Below, one piece after another: positions 1 to 12,372 of a DNA stretch of 64,000 bases. The position numbers were made by a program, and so were the translations under genes. The notes beneath the pieces are model-generated. The model was not told where the DNA came from. It ran no database searches and saw only the letters and a list, made by a program, of their open reading frames with translations. Location: contig JAJQJQ010000011.1 of the NCBI GenBank assembly GCA_028622995.1, positions 2,232,001 to 2,296,000 on the forward strand. Reading direction: 5' to 3'. Position 1 is the first letter of the stretch. Every line of letters starts with the position of its first letter. The DNA comes from Panagrolaimus kolymaensis (taxonomy: Eukaryota; Nematoda; Chromadorea; Rhabditida; Panagrolaimidae).

Positions 1-11
1 TTTTGACTTAC

Positions 12-233
12 TTTAAGATTGGGTGGTTTTTCACTTTGAGCTTTACCATCTTTTAATATCGAAGTAGGTAAACTTTGACTTATGGATGCTGTAGCTGGAG
101 ATGAAGCTGAATGTCGCATTTGTGTTGAATGAAAATTAGGTGAATGACTATTACGAATTTTATATCCACCAAATGATTTTACTTGACTGCTATGACGGCG
201 ATTATGTTGTTGTTGCTGCTCCTCTGTTCTCAT
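12..233 (-). CDS. Exon of an unrecognised protein (partial, gene continues past left edge)
   Basis: On the minus strand an ATG at 233 opens 74 codons, ending at 12 in AAA followed by a perfect GTAAGT donor (11-6), so the gene continues beyond base 1. The peptide starts MRTEEQQQQHNRRHSSQVKS and is rich in Ser, Gln, His and Pro, with no fold I recognise; it reads like a disordered N-terminal region. A good acceptor (TTTCAG, complement of 307-312) lies upstream, and the frame stays open from 306 down to the ATG. The segment is therefore either a first coding exon after a spliced or trans-spliced leader, or an internal exon whose coding part starts at 306. Even codon composition and a clean donor argue against a chance ORF. 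Function unknown. Confidence 0.55.
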
Positions 234-312
234 TATTATGTATGTAGTAGGTATGTCGTCGTTGATGATGGCTGTTCTTGAGATCGATCGCCGCCTTCCG
301 TCACGCCTGAAA

Positions 313-3300
313 CTCGATCATGATAAAATAAAATTGAATGATTATTTCGTCATTTGCCATCGTTAAAAAAGCTGTAAAAAATACGCGTCATTAAAAAAAA
401 CTTAAGAGGCTTTTTTATGCGTCCTTCCTTCCTGCTGCCGCACGAGAGAGGAAGGAAAGAAAAAAAATCAAATCAAAAGGTGGCAAAAAAAAAATTGAGA
501 GAATGTGTCAGGTGGTGATGGTTATAATAACCGCAGTCATCTCCACACTTGTCTGACATCAAAGTAAAAAAAAATAACAACAAGAAAAAATGAAAAGTAA
601 AAGTAATAAAATGCAATTTCCGTTTTGCAAACTTTTAAAATTATGTCGTCATAAAAGAAATAAGTGAAACCATTTGGAGAATAACTGACTGACTGACATG
701 ATACTCCATAAAAATATTAGACGTAAATTCTTATTTGGGAAATAGCGCAAAAGGGTTAAAAAGTATTTACATAAATTTTTTGTTCAAAAAATCATTAGAA
801 AAAAAACATCGAAGACAACAAAAAAAAATTTCAGACAAAAACTATTTGTTTGTTATTTTTTAATCAAATATTGTCGGTTAAATGATCAAAATAACCAACA
901 AAATAAATAAGCAAAAACCGTTTTTGTCAAATTTAATACAAAAAATCTTAAGGAAAAGAAAAATCTATGCTATTTGATATTTTAATTTTCAAATAATCGT
1001 TGAGAAAATATTAACACGGAAATAATAAAGAAAAAATAATTTTTTGTTTTTACACCTTCCAACAACGTTCACCTGGTAAATAAGGAAATAGTATGTAAGT
1101 ATTACTTGTTTTTATTAAATTAGTTATAGCTGTCAAAGAAAAAAGAGAAAACACCATTTATAACCAAAATTGGCAATAAAAAAAAAATATATACAGAGCC
1201 TTTTCATTCCAAGAATCATTCTTTACATTTATTTGTTCTGAACCCAAAAGAAAAGTTGAAGGTTAGTAATCTTTTTAAAACTTTAAAAGCAAAAGTAACA
1301 ATTTTATTATTCTTTGCTTTTTTTGGAAAAAAATAAACATATTTTTTTAAGTAAATATTTTTAAAAGTCAGCGAAAAACAAGCACTAAAATGGATGTGAA
1401 AAAAGAATGGTGGTAAATAAAATATAAAATGCAGGTGTTAAAGTTTTTTTTGCAATGAAACCAATTAAACTATATTTTAAGAAATGGAGAATATTTACAT
1501 GTGTTGTTGTTACAAAACAAAGTCAAAATATCATTTAATTCAATATATACATTTTTATTAATGGGTTTCTTAAAAAGTAAGAAAAGAGCAAGGAAACTCA
1601 GTCGAAAGTAAAGAGTAAAATTCAAAAAAAAGCTCACGAAAAAAAAGCTTAGATTTCTAATAATTAAAACTCTGTTGTATTCGAATCTAATTTTTTAAAT
1701 TTCTAAAATTAAAAAATGACTTTTTGATTTTTCCCCGAAAGCGTTCCTCTAAGCAACGAAATATTGATACAAAACAGATTTATTTTTCTGTGAAGCCATG
1801 AACTCATAAATATTAAATTTTTTATTTTTAAAATAAAAATCAATTTTCACTCATCTTTTCTTCGAAAATGGAAAAATTTATCATAATTGTTAAAAAGTGA
1901 TCCAATAAAAAAAAGGAATGAAAATTAATTTAATTCAATGAACTAAAAAAATGTATTATGAGATTTAACAAAAATCAAAAAATGATAATCCTTTGCTGTT
2001 TTTTAAAATATTGTTTATATTTAATCTTTTGAACTTTTGAAATTTTTTCAACGAATAAAAGACAAAGAGGAAGAAAAAAAAACACTTATAAAAAGTTTTG
2101 TAAAACAATTTTAAAGTTAAGTTATTTTTTTAAAGGGACAAAATCATTAAACTTTTTTGTGTTGGTGAGACATTTTTTAAGTGTTGAAAACTAAAAGTAT
2201 TGACTATGAAACTCGAAGAAAAAAAATAAATTTAAGGAAATTAAAAAAGATAAGTCTGAAACAAATGGAAATGAATAAATAAAAAAAGATTCAAATGTAA
2301 AGAAACGAAAAAATAAAAAGATAAAAAATGACTGAAGTCTTTCACTTTTCTTTCATAAAATTGATTTTGAAAAAATTCTTAAACAAAATGTCTGACTTCT
2401 CAGACGCGAAAAAAAACTCAACCAAACAAAAAAGAACATCTGCCCACTTTTTCTTTCCAACGACAACTTTTAGCTCCATATTTTTGTGACTTACTCAAAA
2501 AAACCAAAAAAAATATAAGTAAATGATTACTGCCAAGGATGAATTAAGTGTAAAACCAAACAAACACAAAAAGTAATTAAAACTTTTAAGCTTATTCTTT
2601 CTTTTTGTTGTTTGTTTATACCAACAAAAAAAAAAAGCAGGCGAGAGAAAAGAGCTTCTTTTCTTGTGTAATTAAATAGCTAAAGCTTCAAAAAAGAAAA
2701 GAGAAGGGGATGCTTGCTTCTTCTTTCTCCCACTCAATGAAGCGAAGCACATTCAAAATCCATAAAAAATTCATTTATCTCTGACGTTATTAATATATAT
2801 AAAACAATTTAATCTTAAAAAATAATAAAAAAAATAATGGCATCTTAAATTGATTATGCGGTGAACAAAAAATAATAATTTTTTGCTTCGGGAAAGTTAC
2901 TCAATAGTTGTGAGAGAAAAAGTGGTATTAAAACACAATAAATAAATGGCACGTAAAAGTTTAGTAAGAAAATGTACATATGAATTTTGATGTGAAAGTT
3001 TTAATAAAAAAATAAATCTTAAATGATATTTTTTGGTAAAGTTCATTTAGTACCATACATGTTCCATATTACTAAAAAAAATATGAATACTTAGAAGCAA
3101 AATCACGATAAAAATAAATTATTACCAAGGATCAGATAAGAAAAACATTAAACAGAATTGATGCAAACAAAAAATAATGTCAAAAGGCATGAATAATGTG
3201 GAAACTTAAAATGGTGACACAACTTATATCTCAAATTCAAACAAAAAAAAAGAAAAATTCATCATTCGCAATAACAATAAAAGAAGGAATTAAAATTCGC

Positions 3301-6300
3301 TATTAAAATCTAAATATCCATGATTCATTGAATCCCTTTCAATGAAGTTAATTCTAAATACATACTTCCTATTTTTTTGCACGCATCTTCAACGCTAAAA
3401 AAGTCTTTCAAAGAAGAACCCTTTTTTCTTCGTCTTAAAAATGTGTTACTACTTTTTTCTTTGTTCAATAATTCTTTAACTCGTCACTTTTTGCTTTTCT
3501 TCAACCAAAAAAAAAAATGAAAGCAAAAAGTTATCGTTGATTTTCCTAGTAAAAAAACGTGGAAATAAGCATTTTTGCATGGATGATTCAACAACAAACT
3601 TAAAAGATTTAAATATTTCTTTCAAAAACAAGGAGGAAGCAGCTTCCAAATGCTTTTTGAGGCACTACAAACCCTAGCAGCGATGTGTGCTTCCGGTGTG
3701 TGAAAGGCAAAGCAAATATTTTTTATGCAAAATACAAAAATGTTGCTAAGTATTTTTTTGCGTCACAAAATAAAAAACATATAAAACAACATAAGTTTAA
3801 AAAAAGTCACGAGAATTAAACTTTGAATTTACTTTTTTTTGGGGCAATGAAAAAAAGTGTTCTTTTAAAAGTTAGTCGAGTCCAAAAAATAATTGCTTTG
3901 AAAGAGACAAAAAGTGAAAAAATAAATTTTCTTTGGCCCCACGATGTGTTAAGTAGTTTTAGTAGCAAACACATGAGGCGATTATTATTCCAAGAATCAC
4001 ATTGTTTGTAAAAAAAACTTTGGAAAATAAAAAAAGCACTAAAATCAATTTTCTGTAATTTATGTTTATGTAAAATGAATGATTTTTTTGGGTTTAAAAA
4101 AATACTAAATAAATTTCTCACAAGGTTTTTGTTCAGAAATAAAAACAGCAAAAAAGGCATGTGACCGACGACTGTTCTTCATATTTTTTTATTTCCCCCT
4201 TTTTTTGCCATATTTTTCTTAAAAGAATGCAAAATGGATCGAGTTTCATTTGTCTCCCAAGAAGCAGCGCCTTAAAGCATAAGCCGCCATCGCCTCATCA
4301 TCATCAAAGATAAATATAATATCATTGATCACGTTTTAAGTTTAAAAGTTAGTCATAAGTTTATGACTTCATGAAAAAAAAAGAAGATTAAATATGGAGA
4401 AAAATGTGGCATGATAGACTATTACAGATAATAAGGAAATCATAGAAATGGATAATCTATGATGAGGCTTTATAAATCACACATCTTGATAATAAAATTT
4501 TAAAAATAAAAATGTTATATTTCGAACGAAAATTTCAAAGTGAAAAAAATCCCAATGAAATTTCCAACTCAAATCAAAACTTTATTCTCGCATTTTTATG
4601 TCGTCAAACTCCAATTTCTAACCTTCAAAAAAACGTAAGCATTTCGAACATCATCACTAAAAAAAAGAAAAGAAACATGTCAAGTTTTCAAATTGGCGTC
4701 AACCAAAAACTCTTTTTTTTTTTTGCAACTTTTTTGGCACCGGAAGCAAAAGCAAAAAAACAGCATCACTTGAAACCGCTTTCATTCCTTTATCCTCCTT
4801 CATCCCTTCATTCTAAAGCTGCTTCAGCTCAAAAAAAAGAAAAAATGCAAGCCTTCGTCGATTCTGTTATTGTCAGAAGAAAGTCCCCAGAGGATCAAAG
4901 GAGCCTAACGAGGCGGAAGGATTGATACAGCCTTTGCTCCTGCTTTGCACCATTCTCTTTTTTATCCTTAATGCATTCAACCAAAATTTAAACAAAATCT
5001 TGCAAAAACATCAAAGAAAAAAGTTTTTTAAACCACATAAAAAAGTTTCAATCGTATAAAAAACCCGTTTCAATTTGTAACATTTTTATTGCCCTCAAGC
5101 AATAAAGGGACTTTTGATGGAAAAAAAGTTTAAAATCACGAGAGAGAAAAAAATAATGAATTTAACAACTTTTGAATAAGAAAAAAAGAACACTGTAAAA
5201 AGTATTATTTTTGCACGATTAAAAGAAGAATAGCAAAAATTTTGATAAAACGAATTTAGAAAAGAAATCTTTTTAGAAAAAAATATATGAAAATGAATAA
5301 AAGCTGTGATGGTGAATGGCTCCTTTAAAGAAAAATGCGTAATTGAATCATATGTATTTTTTAAGAAAAGCGAAAAGCGTTTTGTTAAATAAAATAAAAA
5401 ATAAGCAAAAAAATGAATTCAAAATATTAAAACGATGAAAAAGTGAAAACATTTGAAGAAGAAAAAAATCAGCAAATGACATCAAAGTTAGCCAAAAAAG
5501 AAAGAAAAAGAAGAATAAACACAAAATTTTATGTTTGATAAAACTTTTAAAAAATTTAAAAAGCATTTGATCAGACAAAAACTGGCATCGATTTTATGAT
5601 TTTTAACCGACGAATCACCGTGATAGTTTTATCAAAAAAAATTTTACCAAAAGATTGAATAAAAAAAACCATAAGCCTTTACTCAAAAAACGAAAGGCAT
5701 TAAAATATTTAAAATATTTAATACGCTATTTATCAATATTTTTTCAAAGCTGCTTTATTCTAACATTAAAAACTTAAGAAAATATCAAAAAAAAAGAATC
5801 CGAAACGTCCATTTTAAAAATTAATAATAATCCATTTATTTTACCCCATAAAAATAAAAATTACAATTTATTTGAAACGCTAAAACATATAATTTCTGAG
5901 AGAACTAAAGTAAGCTTTTATGAATTAGATTAATAAGTAATTTGGTCATTTTTTTTTATATAATGACTTCCGTGAATAAAAGAAAAAAAAGGGTTGTCTT
6001 GAGCCGCTTCAAACTATATGTGTGCACATATTCTATAAATCACCATTATCATCAACCGAGACCACCGGAAACAACTTATTTTAAAGTTGAAAGAACTGGT
6101 CAGACCGAAAATACATAGACAGTTCAGTTCACATAAGACACGTCAAAAAACGATTAAAAAAAGGTAGGTTCTTTTTTGAAATGAGCCCAAAAAATCTTTG
6201 TTAAAGGAATTATCTGAAAATTCAGAATAATCTAGGAAGATTATTAGAAATAGAAAAAAAAGCAAATCTAAAAATTGTAAGGTAAAGTAAAAGAATGGAT

Positions 6301-8470
6301 TTTTAAATTGACAAAGCAATTCTGTAGTTAAAAGTGAAAATAATTTCCGTTTACTTTTTTCCCAAAAGTTTAATCATTTATTGTGCACTATAAACTTCAA
6401 TAGCACTTTTTTACTGTAAATATCAAGGATTTTGGATTTCTTTTAATAAAGATAAACAGCCTCACAATTAAAATCGAAATATACAGTATTTTTAATTCCT
6501 CTGATTTTCCAAGCTTTAAAAAAATTAAAATATAATAAACTTTACTAATAAAAAAATTATTTGCTTTGATCCAAATAAAATCTTTTTTTACTGTCGTATT
6601 TCTCGTTTTCTTTTTTCACAAAATGCAATATTGCAACGTTACAAAAAATCTGGATTGAATCTAACCATTCTTATTTTTCTTCCATTATTTACGCATTTTT
6701 TTTTTGGGTTTTCAATAAAATGTCATCCATCGTTTTTTCCTTCTTCTTTCCTCCGGATATTTTTTAATGGCGAATAGAAAAAATGATACACTCGCAGCCA
6801 TGAGCAGCTGACGCATATATTCCGTCGATTGTTCTGAAGGTGGAGAAGAAGAAAAAATTGAACGATAATTGTTCGTTCATTCATTTTCACCATCTTTCTT
6901 TCCTCCTCATTTTCCCTAAGGGCAGCAATAAAAAGGTTAGTATTTCTTCTCTTCATCGGCAACATTAGAGTCCTTTCATATTGCTTAAAAAAAATGTGTG
7001 AATGAATTCAATTGCAAAAAAAAAAATTGAAAAGAAAAGCGTAATAACACATTGATTTAATGATTCGAAAGTGTGCTGCCGCTTTACATTTTATTTTTTT
7101 GATTTTGACTCCAAAAAATTTTGTCGATAGCTTTTCTTTAAAAAATTTATTTAATGATCGAACATAATTTTTCAAACAAAAAAAGAAGCTTTCATTGTCT
7201 CAAGTTTCTAAACATTTTTGTTGTTATTTTTTTTTGAGATTAAAAAAATATCAATGCTGCCGTAGTTGACATTTGTCTTTTTTTTGTTTCCGTCAGCATC
7301 ATCATGAGTCGGGTCATCACACGTCGTTGTTGTCGCCGCCGTTGAAAAAATGCTAAACCCCCTTATTTTTCCATCCAATATTTTCTTAAAAACTTCTTTT
7401 GTTTCATATCTTTTTTTCTTTTTTTTCTTTCAATTGTTTATTTCTCCTTTCCATTTTTTTTGAAATGTATTTTCACTTTCATTCAATTATTATTATTTCA
7501 CTTAAAAGGTGTGGTATTATTGAATTTTAATTATTAAACTAATGTTATTTTTGGAAGTTAAAAAACTTTTAATTAGTTAGTTATGCTTATACCCTTTATT
7601 CATCGATTCAAGGTAAGTTTATATTTTCTTAATTCTGAATATAGAAAAATCTGGTTTTGATCACAACTTTTTGCAACAATAAATTTTATTTTGTTACAAA
7701 GAAAATTCACAGTTATCTTTAAAAACTACTATTTTTTTTATTCTTCTAATTATTTCAATCTCATTTCTTTTATTTTCTTATCACCCATCTTCTTATTTTT
7801 TCTTTTAATCATTTTTGGCAATCATCCAACAAAAAACAACTTTCGTTTGTTTAAGACGAGATTCTTTGTTGTATTTTTTTAAAACAATATGTACAAGAAA
7901 GACAACAACAAAGACATCGATAGAAAAAAAAATATTTCACAAGCGATCGGGTGAAAACGAAGAAGATGGGAGAGGCAAGCAAGCAATGAACGAACTAACT
8001 CCTTGTGACTGCCAAAAAGAAGTCTCCTTTTATTGAAAGAATTGAATGCGGGTGCGCTCTCCATTTTCTTGTGTTCTTTCTGTTCAGCTGGTTTATTTTT
8101 CATTTCATTCTTTTCAACGACGATGAAAACGACGACGACAACCAAAAGGTTTTTTATTTAGCAAAAAAATGTGCGCGCCCAAAAAAAATTTTTCATTCCC
8201 GCTCGAAAAACGCTTGCTATTTTATTGCGTTTTTTTTGCGCGGGATTCAACTTCTTCTTTTTTTACATCTTTGTCAAAAAATTATTCGTACTACAAAACT
8301 CGTGTTTTTGTATTTTTTCTTAGTAAATTACTTTCAAAAAAAGAAGACATCATTTTTTAAACTTTTTTTTATTTGGAACAAGAAACTTTTTTGAAACGTT
8401 GTTTATTGATTTTGAATATTTTTCTTTCCTCCTTTGTTTGTAAAAGTATTTCTTTCTTTTAAAGTATTGG
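313..8470. other. 8.2-kb gene-free, low-complexity AT-rich region
   Basis: Divergent upstream space between the left-edge gene (-) and cdc-14 (+). It is dominated by A and T runs. The ORFs present (for example 3816-4160 -, 4512-4925 +, 6723-6965 -, 7815-8394 +) are rich in Phe, Lys and Asn, have no recognisable domain and show no exon-like boundaries, so I do not call them genes. Slightly more GC-balanced patches at about 6770-6960, 7290-7340 and 7960-8240 might be regulatory or untranslated sequence. An upstream non-coding exon of cdc-14 could be hidden here. Confidence 0.6.
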
Positions 8471-8477
8471 TTTTCAG
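8471..8477 (+). promoter_or_regulatory. Splice or trans-splice acceptor in front of cdc-14
   Basis: TTTTCAG directly precedes the first recognisable cdc-14 exon (8478 onward). The reading frame stays open from 8478 to the ATG at 8538. The site could accept a spliced leader (5' UTR of 60 nt) or join an upstream coding exon. Confidence 0.5.
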
Positions 8478-8537
8478 GCGAGATTTTTTATTCAAAATAA
8501 TAGTGGCAACAGCGAATGTAAAAATAAAAGTAGCTGG

Positions 8538-11129
8538 ATGACATTGATAAGTAATTTAAAAGGACCATTTTACGGTCAACCAGTTGTGATAATTCCCAAT
8601 AAACTTTATTATGCTTGTTACGACGATAATCATTTACCAACGAATGATGAACATTGCGTATACATTCCAATTCAAGATTATGTACATTATGATCCATTTT
8701 ATGATGATTTTGGCCCATATAATTTAGCTGTATTATATCGATTTGTAAAAGCTTTGGATGTATTACTTAAATCTCGAGAAAAGAGGAAAGTTGTTTGTTG
8801 TTCATCCAGTGATGAAAGGGATAGAGTTAATGGAGCATATCTTATGGCAGGATTTATGATTTTTATTGCTGGTTATTCGGCTGAAAAGGCTTTATCCTTG
8901 GTTACATCCGCTCAACCTCCATCATTTATTGGATTTCGTGATGCTTCATTAGGCCCACCAATATATTTATTAAATTTAAATGATATTGTTAAAAGTTTAG
9001 AAAAAGCTATAAAATTAAAATGGTTTGATTTTAATACCTTTGATCCAGATGAATATGAACATTATGAAAGGGTAGAAAATGGAGATTTTAATTGGATTAT
9101 ACCTGGAAAAATTTTAAGCTTTTGTGGACCTCATAATAAAAGTTATATTGAAGATGGTAAGTAAAAGAAATTTTAAACTAAAGAAATAATAATTTAAATA
9201 ATTGCCGCTGAAAATCACGCCATACCAAAATGCGCTAAATTTAAAAAAGTAAAAAAGTTGTTATAAAAAATTACGTAATTTTTAGAATATCCTTATCACG
9301 CCCCTGAAACTTATTTTGATTACTTTCGCGAAAAAAATATTACCGCTATTGTGAGATTAAACAAAAAATTATACAAAGCTAGCAGATTTACTGATGCTGG
9401 ATTTGATCATCATGATTTATTTTTTATTGATGGCTCCACGCCATCCGATGATATCGTTGAAAAATTTATTAATATTGTTGATAATTCACGAGGTGGAATT
9501 GCAGTTCATTGTAAAGCGGGTCTTGGAAGAACGGGAACTTTAATAGCTTGTTGGATGATGAAAGAATACAAGTGAGTTACCACCGAATTTAGAGTTGCAT
9601 CAAAATGGCTAAAATATTATAGATTGACGGCAGCAGTGTGTATGGCATGGTTGCGTATTTGTCGGCCTGGAAGTGTTATTGGACCTCAACAACCATTTTT
9701 AATTGAACGTCAACAATTTTGTTGGAATTTGAAAAAAAGAAGCATTTCTCCAGTAAAATACCGAACTAAAACGGGTGATATAACTACAAGGATTATTACC
9801 AGTCCAAAGCAGCCTATCAAACAATCCCCCATAACTTCCACAACCATAGCTCCTCCAACAACTAGGCTATCGAGATCTCCACGAACTCCCACAAAAGTTT
9901 ACGATGAAACTGCAATAAATGAACATGGAAAATCACAGGGTGATAGATTGTTGGAGCGAAAAGCCCATCAACAACATCAAAGTTCATCAAATGTTATTAT
10001 TCCACCGTCGATACCAGCATCATCAACTCGAACTCCAACAAGATATACCTCAGCCACAACTCCCATCAAGCAACTTAAAGTTTCCACGAAACGGATGCCA
10101 GCCATAATGGCTAGAACATCAGCTGCTACAAGGACGTTGTATCCCATCAACAATAACAACAATCATGCAGCTCCGGCATCAAGTAGTACAACGCTGAGTT
10201 CATCCAAAAAATCAAGCAATAATGGAAATATTCCGGTGGGCTAATTTTCCATTTTCTTCTTCTTTTTTTTTGCACTGTGGTAGTAGTAGAGTGGTGGTGG
10301 TTGATTTAACGTGTTAATAATGTTTGCATTTTTTCTCTCTAACTTTGTGTCTTTATTGACCTCATCGAGATAGTTTTTTACTAAACTCAACGCCACGATT
10401 GTTTTTAAAAATGGAACTGAAGGTTGAGAGGAATTTTATTTACAAGAAAATCATGTAATATCCAAAAAAAGTTTCAAATTTGAAGAAAGTGTTCTTTCGA
10501 TACAGTTTTTTTTATTAATCAAGAGATTGCTCAACTATCAATTCCACTTTTAAACTTTTTTGATTTTGCTTTTATCACAATTGTTTGTTAAATTTTTGTT
10601 ATTATTATAATTAATTAATTAAAATAAAACTTAATGTAATTAATCGTTGTGGTTGTGACACTTTAATAACAATGAATACACAAGTTATTTTTTAATTATT
10701 GTGGATTTTAGATTAATAGAGTCACAGTAACAACAACATCATCTTCGAGTCTTCGACCATCAATATTAAAATCAGCGACAATTGCTTCAAAAAAGCATTA
10801 TGCAAAGTGAGTTTCATCCATATTTTTGGTAAAAAAAATAAAATTAATCAAATCTCAGTAATAATTACAGTTCCCGTTCGCAACCATATCCACCTTCAAC
10901 GAATTCCAATTTAACCTCAAATTTATCAAAAATTAATTTGATAAATAAATATGAATTAAGGCCTCGAAAAACCTTGCATTCTCCTCAACGATATGATCCA
11001 GCACCAACTTCAAATTCTCCATCTATTTTACCTGTAAGTATCCATAATTTTTGTTTTGACTTTCATTAATCAATTTTCTTTTTTCAGCGATATTCTCCAA
11101 CTTCACGATCGCCTTCAAAACACCATTAA
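8538..11129 (+). CDS. cdc-14: CDC14-family dual-specificity protein phosphatase
   Basis: Cell-cycle phosphatase that removes phosphate from proline-directed (CDK) sites. Exons: 8538-9156, 9286-9571, 9623-10235, 10712-10806, 10871-11033, 11088-11129; 605 aa, all phases consistent. The N-terminal CDC14 domain is recognisable from [25 protein letters not shown] and [26 protein letters not shown] is near invariant in the family. The catalytic loop [11 protein letters not shown] (Cys, Arg) is in exon 2, and [13 protein letters not shown] follows in exon 3. The tail is Ser/Thr/Pro- and Arg-rich with many SP/TP sites, as in other CDC14 tails. The ATG at 8538 gives an N-terminus of family-like length. 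If the weak donor GTGGGC at 10236 is not used, translation ends at TAA 10242-10244 (508 aa). AATAAA at 11355-11360 is a possible poly(A) signal. Confidence 0.93.
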
Positions 11130-12358
11130 AATTGCCTTTATGTTTATTGACTTTTTTACACAAATTTTTAGTATTCGCTAGTATGCATTTATTTTCTTTT
11201 TCCATACCTTTTCTGCCAAATTAATTAATTCTGTAAAGTTGCAAAACGACGACCCACTTTTCTATGCCAAAAAAAAGAGTAACCTCAGTGCGCTTACAAA
11301 TTTTTAAATACAGCTTGTTGCTAATTTTCTTATTGTTAAAAATTGTTTTGCCTCAATAAAAAAATATAATTACTATTTTAAAATTCAACAAAGTCATGAA
11401 ATTAAAGATGAGGTAAAGAGAAATAAAATTTGAGATTACAGTAACTATAAAAGTAATTAATCTTATTTAAAACCAAAATATTTCATTAATAAATAAAAGT
11501 TCATTTTTACATTTTTAGATAAAATAATTAATTATTTTTGTTTCATTTTTAAGAATTTCACATAAATTTGTTAAAGCACCAGAAAAATGGAAAGCAAATG
11601 GATAGGAATGGAAGCTACAAAATCAAAACATAAAAAATGAATAAACAAAACAGCTTTCACATTTTTTCTTTATTTTTTGTTCAAAATATTTGATTTGAAA
11701 AATGGCTATCGAGCATAGATATTATAATAAATTTTCTAAGCATATTTGGAGTTTAATAATGCTAAGGCAAAGTTAAGTAAACAGAATCCCAAAAAAAGCA
11801 ATAAAAATTAATTAATATTCTAAACGAGGAGTAAGTGTTTCTGAAGAACAATAAAATAAGCATTATTACCACATAAATTCTCGCAGAAATAAAAATTTAT
11901 GACGAACTTGCTAAATGAAATTAAACTAAAAATATAAAAGTTTATTTGTGGTGTTCCAACAAATAAACGAAAAAAATAATCAGGGTTATGATCCATGACT
12001 TACAAAATGATTTTGAAAAAACGCGATATGTTACTAATAGATTGATATTGCAAGAAAGCTCATAATTATATGAAGTCAAAACAAAGACGGTGTTTGAATA
12101 AGAGTAAAACGCACAAAAAAATAATTGTTATTTCGATGAGTTTATTATAAAATTATGAAAAAGTATTGAAAAAGCCGCGGTAATTCTTACTAGACATAAA
12201 ATCCTATAACGATTACAATACTTTCGTAACACGCAACAAGCAAATCATCAATCTCAAAAAAAAAATTTAGATGCATTTTCATTTTCATCTTTCCTCGTGA
12301 CTTTTCGTTGTTTTTTGTTTCAAATCGCACATTTTTTATTTATTTGTTAATGTTTTTT
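11130..12358. other. Intergenic region, cdc-14 to ran-3 copy A
   Basis: AT-rich sequence of 1.2 kb with a candidate cdc-14 poly(A) signal near its left side. The spacing is too long for a typical nematode operon junction. No gene or repeat seen. Confidence 0.6.
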
Positions 12359-12365
12359 TTTTCAG
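12359..12365 (+). promoter_or_regulatory. Likely trans-splice acceptor of ran-3 copy A
   Basis: A run of T followed by TTTTCAG lies only 7 nt before the ATG at 12373. This is the arrangement expected for spliced-leader addition in nematodes. A cis-splice from an undetected upstream exon is the alternative. Confidence 0.5.
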
Positions 12366-12372
12366 ATCGACA

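Noticed and set aside
3816..4160. 114-codon minus-strand ORF
   Set aside because: Phe/Lys/Leu-rich translation of AT runs, overlapped by another ORF on the opposite strand. No motif.
4512..4925. 137-codon plus-strand ORF in the 8-kb AT-rich region
   Set aside because: Long homopolymer-encoded Lys and Phe runs, no domain, no splice-site support. The composition matches surrounding noncoding DNA.
7879..8394. Overlapping ORFs on both strands before cdc-14
   Set aside because: Mutually overlapping and hydrophobic/aromatic-rich, without a phase-consistent link to the cdc-14 frame. More likely promoter or UTR sequence.
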